From Dacryopinax spathularia (lineage: Eukaryota > Basidiomycota > Dacrymycetes > Dacrymycetales > Dacrymycetaceae): a stretch of DNA of 64,000 nt. The notes beneath the pieces were generated by a model that had not been told where the DNA came from, did not search any database, and saw only the letters and a program-made list of their open reading frames with translations. The position numbers and the translations under genes are program-made. The stretch covers positions 744,001 through 808,000 of the forward strand of contig JBBPFI010000008.1 of assembly GCA_037974965.1 (NCBI GenBank). The letters run 5' to 3'. The stretch's first letter is position 1. The number at the start of each line of letters is the position of its first letter. Of this stretch, positions 35,680-46,333 are shown one piece after another.

Positions 35680-37322
35680 TCAACTGCTCCTTTCCTCACC
35701 TTGCAATGCATCCACAGCGGCTCCCATGAATTGCCACAAACTCCCTTCCGCCCAGCTGGCCTTGAAACGCACCCTTTTGGATGGGAAGGAGCAACATAGA
35801 TAGTTGGCAGCTGCCATGGCAGACCTCTTTTGCTCCGGCACGGTCAAAGGCATCGAGTCCCAACATACCAAAAAATGAAGGTAAAGGCGGCCTGCCTCCT
35901 CCGAGTGTTCTTCATGATGGCATTCTCCAGGGAAAGGAGGCGAGAGATTGGAGAATCTGAGGTTCAGGGCGAGGGGTAGAGGGCCTCCTAGGCCAGGCAG
36001 GTCGATGCTTCGCAGTCGGCTTTTGCCCTGGAATGCGGCAACCACTCCAGGCAAGGTCGTGCCGTTTCGGACATCACGGGCTTGCCAGGCGCTTAGGCTG
36101 CCATTGGGGGTGTGAAAGGAGATCGAAAAGATCTCCAACTCCTGTAAAGCCGTGGCAGCTCGGATCAACATGGCGTCGTCCACCTCCGCTGCAAATGAGC
36201 TGGTCGTGAGAATCCGGATGATCTTCAGCCTGCAGCAAGAGCGGAGGAGGCCAAGTGCCATGACGCAAGGAGGAATACGGGGGTCAAACGTGATGTGGAG
36301 CACTTCAAGGGCTGCTGGCAGCGATTTCAGGAGTTCCTGCATGGGATGCCCACCCACTGAGTCTTCCGCGGCATCAGGAACCACCTCGGCTACGAGTCCC
36401 GTGACTTTGGGTGGGCAGGAGTTGAGAAGCAGAAAGAGGACTCCAACCGGGCCTCGGCAGGTGAGTCCTGTCAAATTCGACAGGATAATGGGCGCTGACA
36501 AATCGAGAATGGTACGGCCTGGCAAGCTGTCACAACTGATGCCCAGGTCTGTCAGGTGTGGGCAGCTTGCAAGTTGCCTAAGGAGATGCGTGCTGCTGCG
36601 AGAAGGGCGACCGTGAGGGGGTGCAGGAGAAGGGGACAACACCAGGGCGTTCGGGCTCTTCGACCGGATGTAGAGTGCCACATCCTGCACCTGCGTACAC
36701 TTGGCCAGGATGGCCTCGAGCAGTGTGGCTGCAGCGCCCATGTCGTCGTCTGGAAGCCTCATTGAGATTGTGAGATAGCGTAGATTGGGTGTTGCAACCC
36801 TCTCGATGCAGGCGAGATGCTCCAGCTTGTTCCCAAAGGTGTCCAGACTGGTGATATTTGGGAAAGGGTGAGCCCCGTGGCGGAAGAACGCATCGATGTT
36901 GTCGGAGAGAAAGGATCGCAGCACCAGCGGCTCCTCAAAGGCACTCAGGGGAAGAGGAAGATGTCGGATGTAGGTTGAGCAACGCAGCACGCGCTGGACT
37001 GCCTGCAGTAGGGTTGAGCAGGGGGGGGGGGGGCACGGCATTGGCGACGCACCTTGGCTGCCTGTGGTCCTGCCCAGTCCTCCTCCATGAGGCACCATAT
37101 GTCCAGCGGCTTCGGGTCCCTCCAGTAATGGTCAGTGACTGCCGCTAGGGTCTCGCGTGTGATGAGCATTAGAGGCGGGAGAGGTTGGCTTCGATCCTCC
37201 AAGGCTTTGTTGATAATCATGGTAGCCAGCTCAAGAACCTTGAAGACGCGCTCCCCAGGCGATTGCTGGTTATTTGACTTGGAACACTGGCGTGCTTCGT
37301 CGCCGTCCATGGCTGACGGCAT
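35680..37322 (-). CDS. F-box/LRR-like protein 3
   Basis: Minus strand. ATG at 37320-37322 (MPSAMDGDEARQ), or the in-frame ATG at 37308-37310. F-box-like segment VFKVLELATMIINKALED ... LMLITRETLAAVTDHYWRD in exon 1. An intron containing a run of 12 or more G (37021-37033) follows, then a main exon with LRR-like units (VATPNLRYLTISMRL; CPHLTDLGISCD; CCRLKIIRILTTS) to the stop at 35680. Divergent from F-box-like gene 4; the 367-bp intergenic region contains P4. Confidence 0.62.
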
Positions 37323-37436
37323 TTGAGGCCAGGCGGTATGGGGAGATGGTGGTAGAGAAGAGAAGGGTGGAGAACACAGGCCACCCAAGGGCCTGGCACC
37401 AAGAGCATGTTTGCTTCCAGACCCCATGAGCCTCTC

Positions 37437-37474
37437 TGCTTCCGGACCTCCCAGTAGCAGGAGGTCCGGAAGCA
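37437..37474. repeat. foldback palindrome P4
   Basis: Perfect 15-bp arms around an 8-nt spacer. Both arms carry a paired substitution relative to the other copies (GGACCTCC with GGAGGTCC instead of GGACCACC with GGTGGTCC). A partial half-site (TTTGCTTCCAGACC) lies at 37410-37423. P4 lies 115 bp from the F-box 3 start and 216 bp from the F-box 4 start. Confidence 0.92.
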
Positions 37475-37689
37475 TAAACACGTGGCTATCAAAAGTTTCC
37501 CGCGATCACGGGATATGGCCTTTCAACCCTGGTGGAGGCCGGAAGCAACATATATTCCCGCGGGCCTTACTTCTTCTTGCTTCCTCTAGCGTCTTTGCTT
37601 TCTTAAGTCACCTTCCTCCCACCACATAGCCGCTCTCCCGGCCATTGTTCTGGTCACACCCAGTCTTCCCTTCTTCCTGTCAAGCAGGA

Positions 37690-39422
37690 ATGGAGGAAGC
37701 ACATCAGAAGTCCGGGCTGGTCCACCTCCCAAAGACGAACAAAGGCACTATTGCAACAGAACCAAGGGGCCAGGTTCCTGTAGCTTCACCAGTTCCGGGC
37801 TACCTTTCACCAGGCTGCCGCGTTTTCAACATCCGAGAGCTTGTAGATGAGATCCTTGAACACGTATTGGCAGGAAAAGGTCAGCTTGGCAGGCTTTCAA
37901 CCGTGAGCCGCATAACGCAAGAGGCTGTCACAAAGAAAGTGTGGCAGTGGGCTGGAGTTCACAAAGTTGCGTACCTCATGCACATGTACCGCTCGCCTCA
38001 ACCCATATGGGTAAGCACAACCTTTGTCGTGCTTGAGTGGGTTCCACTAACTTGACCGCAAAGCACAATTTTGCGCTTCAACTAGCGAGGAACATCCACT
38101 TTATCGAACTGCCCCTGGACATGGCTATCCCATCTTCCCATGCCAGCGCAACATCTCCCAAGATGGTTTGCGAGATCCTGATGGAGCGCCTTGCCGAAGG
38201 GAAGCATTCTTTCCCGCACCTGCAAGAAATCGAGACAGACCTGACGTTGCCGGCACATTTCACCTGCCTGGCAGGCATTGCATCGCCCACCCTCTGCTCT
38301 TTGGATCTTTGCGCTCGATTTCAACCGGAAGACATGCCCGCCGTGCTTTCCAGCTGGGAAGTCCTGTCTAGCAAGTGTTCGTACCTCGAAGACTTCGCGC
38401 TGGATGTGAAATGCAAGCAATCGAGGCGCTCCAGAAGGTCGACACAATCCGGGGAGGTGCAGGGGTTCAATATTGGAAACAGAGCACCTCTCAAGCTGTG
38501 GGACATCTTAAATCGGTTTACAAGGCTGAAAGTGCTCAGCATTCGGATCAACGACACTGCTGAACGCCTCTTGGTGGATTATCGCACCGTGGCGACCTTT
38601 CCTTCCTTGGAGCACGTGGAGCTGGAAGGTTCGCACAGCCTTGTTGCATTCGTGTTCCAATCCTGCGGGGTGAACGTCGTGCATTTTGATGGGCACTCCT
38701 CTGGCACTCCCACGTCTCATGAGATTCCTCCCTTCTCCATGGGTCACCCTTTCACCATCGGCTTCCCTTCACTCGAATTCCTCAAGATCGCATTTTCTAC
38801 AACAACGGGCTTCCGGCCCCAAGACATTGTCCACCTGAACAAATGTGTCAACCTCAAGCGCATTTTCATTGAAGTGGATGAAGACTTTGTACGCCAGCTC
38901 AATGATCGCATCTTGCGAGAAGCCATTTCCGGCCTCAACCTCATTGTGGAGCTGGAAATGCACCTACCTGGTGAAGAGCGGAGTGCCACCCCGCGAGGCC
39001 GGATCTCTCTGGAAGGCGTTGTCGCTGCTTTCCGCGACAAGCCCAGACTCACAAAGCTCGGCCTCCCTTCGATTCAGGCACCACTACCTCCACATGCAAT
39101 CAGCTCACTGCCCCCTTTGAGCGTGGCTTGGGGAGAGGGCGCAAGAGCGGCAGCAAGCAGACAGCAAAACGAGGGAATTCTTTTACGTGCAGACAATGCT
39201 TGTGACTCGGTTTCCCTTGACCCTTTGGAGCGGAAGTTGCGCAGCACTTATGCTGCCTTGTACGTTGCTCGGGCATTCAACTATAGAGAGGTGTACTTCA
39301 TTGCAGAGCTCGGTGGCACCAGGTACTGGGATGATTTCAAAGACGCGTTATGGGCACTTTTCCACCGTGAGTCCTTGCGAGCCTTCACTGCGAGCCTGAG
39401 TGTTCTCGGAGTTCCGCCATAG
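37690..39422 (+). CDS. F-box/LRR-like protein 4
   Basis: Start ATG at 37690 (MEEAHQKSGLVHL). F-box-like segment VFNIRELVDEILEHVLAG ... LSTVSRITQEAVTKKVWQW. Intron from the gtaagc after PQPIW (about 38010) to about 38055. The main exon has leucine-rich repeats (FPHLQEIETDLTLP; SPTLCSLDLCARF; FPSLEHVELEG; FPSLEFLKIAF) to TAG at 39420-39422. Closest in layout to gene 1 (both have HLNKCVNLKRI / YLNNSVNLKVV segments). It looks intact. Confidence 0.66.
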
Positions 39423-40045
39423 CTACTATAACTTCCATTTTCTCTTTATTACTCAGTAGTCTGAGCCTCTACTACACACATACACCTGGAGTTATCTCCT
39501 ACAATAGAATAGGGGCGCGCATCGCAAATTTGCCCAGAATACGACCAGTGACCAGAAAAGCACAACATGGTTCCCCGCTGTTCACCATTCCCGTGTGTAG
39601 CCATATTTTCTTCTTCTAACTCTATAAAATGCTCTATGGTAAATGTGCTGGGATTGCCTTGCGGACACCGTCTTCTCTTAGGGGTGTTTCAGAATTTGAC
39701 ATGTTCCAACAGATTCACTCACTCCCGATATTCCGCACACATGAGAGCCCCCTTCCACACAAAGTGATGGGTCCCCTGCTTTCCCCCCCAAGGTTCCCAT
39801 TCCCCATATCCAACTACTACGCAAAGGCAGCCATGAGTGTCTTATTGCTGGAATGAAAATTTGCTTCCGGACCACCCGCGCGGGGGTGGTCCGGAAGCAA
39901 AATGGTCCCATCGGACTGCTGTGGAAGCAAAATACACCTACTTCTGATTGTGTACTAGACCGCAGGGCGTTACTCTCACTTCACCACCTCCCACCGACTT
40001 GAGCTTCCACCTCCCCAACCTTGACTTCGTTGTCTTCCTTCAAAG
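39423..40045. other. intergenic with palindrome P5
   Basis: 3' region of F-box-like gene 4 and promoter of paralog D. No gene supported apart from P5 at 39860-39901. Confidence 0.55.
39860..39901. repeat. foldback palindrome P5
   Basis: Perfect 18-bp arms (TTTGCTTCCGGACCACCC) around spacer GCGCGG, 145 bp upstream of the paralog D start codon. Confidence 0.95.
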
Positions 40046-43000
40046 ATGAGCACAGCACCCTCTACGCCTCGTAGCCCTACTGCGGATGAAATGGCCTTGG
40101 TGACAACTACTCTCGAATCCGTGGCCAAACTCTTAAAATTTGACCCCAAGCAAGAGTTTCTGGACTCACTTCCCTTGCCGGACATTGGGAAAACGGCTAC
40201 TCCCTCGAGTGAGCTGGGAAGACAGGCTGCCATTCACCGGGAGGCCGCAGTTGCTTTCTTTGAGGAGCTGGGACGCTCTCCGGGAAAATGCTCTGAAGTT
40301 CGGGTCCTTAGGCGCCATGGGAAACCTCCCCGGAACGCATCCAATGTGGTGGATGCAGTGCGACTACATCAAATCCTGTATGCCAGTGCCGTCAAGTTGA
40401 TTGCTGCTTGTGAGGCCACCCCTCTACCGATCCCCCCTCCAAACGTCAAGTATCCGCGGTGTCTCAACAATTCGAAAGACGTCCTCCATCCGCCCCATCT
40501 TTTGCAGCCCCAAAGAAACCGTGCGGAGGCCTACGCCCAGATTGCAAATAACTTCTTTCACGAGGTCGAGGCCTTCCTGACAAAATGCAAGGAATTCAGA
40601 AACCCCCTAAAAGGCTTCTCGACTCTCTTTCCGGATGAAAGTAGGAAGAAGGGCTTTCAGCCGAGTGCCTTGAAGATAGCGGACGCATCAGCAGTACTCT
40701 CCGTGAAGCTCTTGAATGAAGCAGATACGAGTCATGCTCTCTCCAATGTTCTTCTAGCAATTTCTCTACTAACCTCTGTGCGCCTCATGCTATCCTTCAG
40801 TATTGCCTCACGGGGAGCTGACCTCCCCTGCAGACATTTGAGCAAGAAAAGAGTGGATGCTCGATTATACCCAATACTTTGAAGACAATCAGTTGGGGCC
40901 ACAACCGGAAGAGGCCTCCAGGCCGCGCCGACCTTTTTCGAATCCTTGCACTGGCGTCTGGCTACTCTGCCACATCATTGCTAGCCGCGTTCCCCATCGC
41001 TTTCGAGAGTATATCAATCCATTCAATTGTTGAGGTCAGCACAGATTGCTTCCTCCTACTGCAGCCACGGGTACTGATGAGCGGACAGGTCCTCAGTAAG
41101 CAGGGGCACCGCATCCCGTTTCAGTGGGATGATCCCAGGCAGCCGGCGCGATGGCCATTGAGAACTTCATTTGGCGCAAGATTATAGGCGGCCTGGCATC
41201 TCTGAACGGCGCATACTCCGCCGCGAAAATTCGCGAATGGGCGGCTTCGACGCTTCAAAAGCTGGAACAATACTGACCGTTGTTCGTTCCACCGGAGGAC
41301 AACTCAGTGTTGCCATCGCAAATCCAGGAAATCGACTGGCCGGATCGCCCAGGGCGCGAGATCGTGTTGCGTGATCAGGAGGATTTCCAGGTCATCCAGT
41401 CGAATCAAGCTAGTAAACGCTTGAGAGGGGTGGAAGGGGACGATCTGGAGGCCGACGGCCGCGCGGTAAAGAGGCAGCGAGCCCTGTCAGCAGGAGATGG
41501 CCCATCCAATAGTCGCATTGCGGCTGGGGGAACGGCGACTGTGTTCCCCGAGCAGACACAGAGCACCTCCTCCACTACCGTCGAACACCAACCCGGAGAA
41601 CCGACAACCGATGCTCAAGGTCTGCCCCTGGACCTTACCCATAACCCACAACCGGGCAACCACGATGGAGGCACTGGTTCTACAGCAGCACCGGCGCAAA
41701 CAAACCATACCGCTAGACAGACAACACCTGCCAGCAGCATTGCCTCGACTGCAACAGAGACGCAGGGCACACATCAGCCGCAATATGAAGAGAACTCCCC
41801 TGAGACGAATGGCAATAGAACGGAGAACGTCCGTTCCGGAGCTGCCCCAAAAGCCAGGCTGAAAAGCCATCCCAAACCCCAGCGCAAACCCAAGCGCAGG
41901 CCCAATGCACAACATAAGCCGAAACCCCCGCCCACCACGAAAGGCACAAGGCCAAGTGCCCCCAAGAAACCCAGCAGCTTCTTGCTGCCGGTCCGCATTC
42001 CCCTTCCGACAAAGCAGGATGCGGCAAAGATTCTGCAGGCCTTCAAGGGGAATATCAATATGGACAAACTCTCAAGGCTTCTGGACCCGTACTTTTCCTC
42101 CCTGGTATCTATTTTCTTCGCTACGCCAATTTGGGCTGACTTGGCACAGGAGGAGGTTCAACTGCCGCCGGAACAGGCCGGGCTCATCCCGCACGCCATG
42201 GATGTGGCGCTCTTCATCAAGAAGGTAGCAGAACAGACACGGCAAGAAGCCAAGAAGCTGGGGGGGCGAGTTGTGCGTCTTTTCTTCCTGGCACATGGAC
42301 TCACTATACCTAATGCTACAAAAGGGTGAGGCAACCATCGTCTTCCAGGACGAAAACGGGAGCGACTTTCAATGGACCATGCCCTTACGACCGGGCGCCA
42401 TGAATGTGGGCCATGTGCTTGACTTGTAACTGGCACCCAGCTGAACGGATGTTCTAGGCATCAGTCTATGAAATATTGAAGCAGTACAGCCGCTTTGTTC
42501 AAGTGGATTACCCGCTTCCGCCCTTGAACCACGGGCCTCACATGAACAAGAGGGGAACAGTAGCTTATGTGAGCGCCGAGTGGGCTGCCGCGCATCCACC
42601 CGGCGAGCTACTAGAGCTGTTCGAGTCCTATGGCGCACTCGTCATAAAGCAAGCTGCAAGCCGGTTGCTGAGCTTCAGTGAGGAATCGCTTGCTTTGGAT
42701 CCCCTCAGAGATGCAGCGGTAGTAAGACGGGGACAGCGTACGCAGATTGCCATTTTCTAAAGATGACTGCGCTGATTGGCAGATATTCTACAGTGCAAAG
42801 CAGCATCCCTAAGGAGATGATGGAAGCACATGTGTGGCAAGAAGGCAGCGACTCTACCGCCTATATTGATATCTCCCTCCAAGATCTTGTAAAGCTTGTC
42901 TCGGCGCGGAAGGAGGATCATCCCATTATCAGCATGATATCCATTCCACGGGGACACGCAGTCGCCCGCAAGATAAACGGATCCAAAGCTGGCATAAATG

Positions 43001-44174
43001 AGGAGATCCCTTTCCTCAGGTGGGTAAAGTCAGTCTCTAGACAACTGGAATTGAGCCTCTCAGCAGCACATTTGCACAATCATCCACGGCTTGGGATGCC
43101 CTGGGTTTCATTCCAGGATGCGCCGCGGGTATTGATGCCCCCACTGCATTCTCCTCCTGGGAAATGTGGCAAACCAAAGGCGCCTGGCATGGTGCCCACC
43201 CCGACTTCGGCGGGTCATGCACAGGCGTTCTGATTCTCAGTGGAAAGAAGCTCTGGAAGCTCATGGATGAGTCCGATCAGGGTCGGAGACTGGGCTTAGA
43301 ACCAGAGCTGGCTGAGGGCGTCTCCTTCCATGGCAGCGGGGTCCTCCTTGAAGCTGGCGATGTTATGTGAGTGCTGGGACTCCCCTCTATGCAACGATGC
43401 TGATTTAGCTCTTCCGGCAGGTACTTCGGCCCTCGCTTGCATGCCGTGAGCAGCAGTGAGCACTGCCTCGTCTATGGGTCGAATTTCTTCTCCATGTGCC
43501 AGATGAAGCGGACTCTCAAGGCTCGAATTGACCAGTCATATTTTGGAGGCCGCGATGTCAATGTGAACAACCCAAGGGCTCACATGTATATTTTCGCCAT
43601 GATGATTCAAGTTGGAAGGTACATCGAGAGCCATGTGGAGATGCAGAACCTGCAGTGGCCGGGATGGAGGAAACGACCGAAGGAGTTCATGATGGGTCCT
43701 GGTGGGTGACGTGCCATGTCTCAAGGTGCTTGCACTGATGTCATCACAGCTGCCTTGATCTGGTGTGATGATCAAAAATTCTGGTGTCTCCTCTATATGA
43801 TTCAAAACCACAATCACCTCTGGCTGGGCTCCCCAGCGAAGCGTAGCGGCAACTGGGTGAGCATGGATAGAGGGAACGATGCAGCACCTCGGAAGGAATG
43901 CCTGTCCAGCCCTTCATACGTCCACCTGTGGACGCTGGCTGACACTATAGCCCAGCGCCTCATACTGGCCATGTGGACTACACAAGAAGAGTGGGATACC
44001 GGCGAGGAGGGTGATGAAGATGAAGACAAAGACGGATATGAAGAGGAAGAGGACGATGATGATGAAGATGATGACGGAGAGGAAAAGGATCATGAAGAGG
44101 TGCACGAAAGTAAGACAGATGCCAGGACAAATAGGTCTGCTGAGGATGATTATGATATTGAAGAGGTGCTTTAG
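40046..44174 (+). CDS. JmjC-like paralog D (metal site kept, frame damaged)
   Basis: Start ATG at 40046 (MSTAPSTPRSPTADEM). Same order as B and C: VVDAVRLHQILYASAVKL, YAQIANNFFHEVEAF, intron at about 40780-40838, ISWGHNRKRPPGRADLF, VLSKQGHRIPFQWDDP, FIWRKIIGGLASLNG, IQEIDWP, a low-complexity basic linker, then WHGAHPDFGGSCTG, LILSGKKLWKLM, EAGDVMYFGPRLHAVSS and a tail (IWCDDQKFWCLLYMIQNH). It ends in an acidic string (EEEEDDDDEDDDGEE). HPD and the distal His are present, so this copy alone keeps a plausible iron site. The frame changes near 41135-41150 and an in-frame TGA lies at 41274-41276; unless unseen introns remove these, the protein is broken between the two N-terminal domains. P5 lies upstream. 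Confidence 0.58.
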
Positions 44175-44366
44175 GAGCACCCGAAACAAGAGATTTACAG
44201 TGTATACCGCAGCCAGTGGAAATATATGCCCTAAAGCCGGCCTTACACCTCTAGCATATTGAAAATGAGCTCCGGCCCTACCACGTTCCCTAAGCCCTTC
44301 CCGGAGCAAGCAGGGCAACAACGTGATCACGGGAGCCCATTGATAACCACGTGGCACGGGCGCAGG

Positions 44367-44406
44367 TTGCTTCCGGACCACCCGGATGCGGGTGGTCCAG
44401 AAGCAA
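44367..44406. repeat. foldback palindrome P6 (imperfect)
   Basis: 17-bp arms with one mismatch (CCGG versus CCAG) around spacer GGATGC. Unlike P1-P5 it lies between the 3' ends of two convergent genes, not next to a start codon. The 44175-44616 intergenic region holds nothing else I can support. Confidence 0.9.
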
Positions 44407-44616
44407 TTCAGCTGAGGCTTGGCCCCTGCCACCCCGGCAGCTGAACCCTACCACTATGATCATGAGAGAAGGGTTGATGTAGACCCAAGGTGGAATTCAA
44501 GAATCCCACTGTGGACCATATCAATGACAGTCTTTCAGAACAAGAGCTAGGACAAACAGGCTTGATTAAATCTCAAAAACATACTCATGTTCCACGCTGA
44601 TTTCTTCCAGGCATCT

Positions 44617-45958
44617 CTAAGCCCTACGAGAAGAGCCGGCTCCGCTACTCAAGGAAGCCACGGGCATAGCAGGCTGGCCTTGTCCCTGCGGTGTCTTCCG
44701 ATGCTCAGAATGGTGGATAGTAATGAAGGTGCTCTGAGGGCCGTAAAAGATGAGATCCCAGTGTTCCCTGGGATCCTCACTGGTGTGGAGACCAGCCTTC
44801 CTGCAAGCGACGTCAGCCAAATACAAAGTGGGCTTGGGAGAAAAGCAGATAACGCACCCCATGAGGCACTTGAACACTGGTTTCTCCTTCACATAACCCG
44901 GGCGGTCCTCGTGGTACTTCCCTTTGCGGACTGCAGGAGCGAACACCCACTTGTCCGCATCGATAAGGAAGTCCACAATGCAGCCGTTGCGATCCTCCTT
45001 GCCCTTTGCCTTGTAGTCGAGCCAATGGCCGAAGAAGACATAGCCTCTTGGGTAGTCCGTCCCGGGTGCAAGAACCGCGTGGCAGATGTACCACTCTGAA
45101 GCACTCTGGGACCCATTGCTTTTCACCAGCGTTGTCCATTCAAGCCGATAACCCACCAACCTGACATGGAGGTCCCAATTGTCCGTCCTGTCACCCAACT
45201 GGTCCTTCAACTGCGCGAACACCTGCGCTGCATGATTCTGCAGATTCGCTGAGCTCTTGAAGAGAGGGCCGGTCTGTCGTTGGTTGAAGCCGTATGGAAC
45301 CACAGGCATCGGCCCGGGAAAGGGATGAGGCCCAAACTGAGGAGGAGGACCATGGAGGATGGATCGGAGCTCATTCTGAACGGTAGAGCGGTCTGGACGC
45401 GCAAAGAACTGTGGAAGAGAACCTGTGTTGGGCACTGGGGGCAGAGGCCCGAATATGCCAGGCGGCATCTTGTAGGCCTGCATGCGAAGTCCTTCCGAGT
45501 ACTGAAAGGGGTCGGGAGCCGAAGTGCTCTTGAAGATCTTCTGGTGGTTTTCCTGGCATGAGGACAGCCGGCCCTTGGGCGGGGGTCCAGGAGGGTATTT
45601 CGAGAGGTATGCCAACCCGGCGGCGGTACATCTGCCAAGTATCATAGGCATAACGCTCCATCGACTCCGCCTTCATTTCCGCTGTAATCTTGACATCTGG
45701 CCGGAACTTGCGGAGCAGCTTCTCAAGCATGTCGCCCACAAATGGTTTCTTGTACAGTTGAAGGGGGGGAGGTTGGGCCGCCCCAGTTTGCACAGCGGCC
45801 GGCATCATGGTCATTGCCGGGGCAGCCTGGGGGTAGATGCCATAGGCAGCGCTTTGTTGTTGCGGGGGAGCCGGATAGTTGGTGCCGTACCCAGCAGCTG
45901 GCCCGTGCGAAGGGGGCTGAGGGTGTCTGGGTTGTTGGCCATGAGGAGGAGCGCTCAT
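44617..45958 (-). CDS. uncharacterised Pro/Gln-rich protein
   Basis: Start ATG at 45956-45958. N-terminal Pro/Gln/Tyr-rich low-complexity region (MSAPPHGQQPRHPQPPSHGP), a helix (FVGDMLEKLLRKFRPDVKI; ESMERYAYDTWQMYRRR), a second Pro-rich stretch, then an ordered C-terminal domain: LKDQLGDRTDNWDLHVRL, GYVFFGHWLDYKAKGK, GCIVDFLIDADKWVFAP and GPQSTFITIHHSEH. I do not recognise the domain. The frame changes near 45580-45600, between the Pro-rich stretches (a CCCCC run lies there). This is either an unrecognised intron or a one-base shift. It is divergent from the kinase across 375 bp. Confidence 0.45.
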
Positions 45959-46333
45959 CTTTGTAGGAGAGTGGGTGGTTTAGTGGTAGACAGAAGGAGG
46001 AGCACGCCCGTGGCCAAGCAGGGGCTTTAAAGCACCGTCGCACGCCCAGGTGGAGGGCAGGAGAACAAAGGGGCTTCTGACCAGCATCAAATCCTGTTGG
46101 GCGGCGGGACGGCGTAAAGGAAGCAGCACCATGAGAACAGGTCGAGAAGATCGCGGAACACTGATATTGGCCCAAGAACCCAACGCCATTGTCTCAGCCA
46201 CACCGCCGCGGCTTTAGGGCAGAAGCTTCCGTGGAGGTTTCCTAATTTGGCCTTAAATGGCATGGACCCTGGCTCAGCTGTCACTAGCACAGCCCTGCTC
46301 CTGGTTTCCCCTGTACGACCATCTCTCTCCACA

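Noticed and set aside
44587-45099. Plus-strand ORF downstream of P6
   Set aside because: Exactly antisense to the ordered C-terminal domain of the minus-strand gene 44617-45958, which has the better coding signal.
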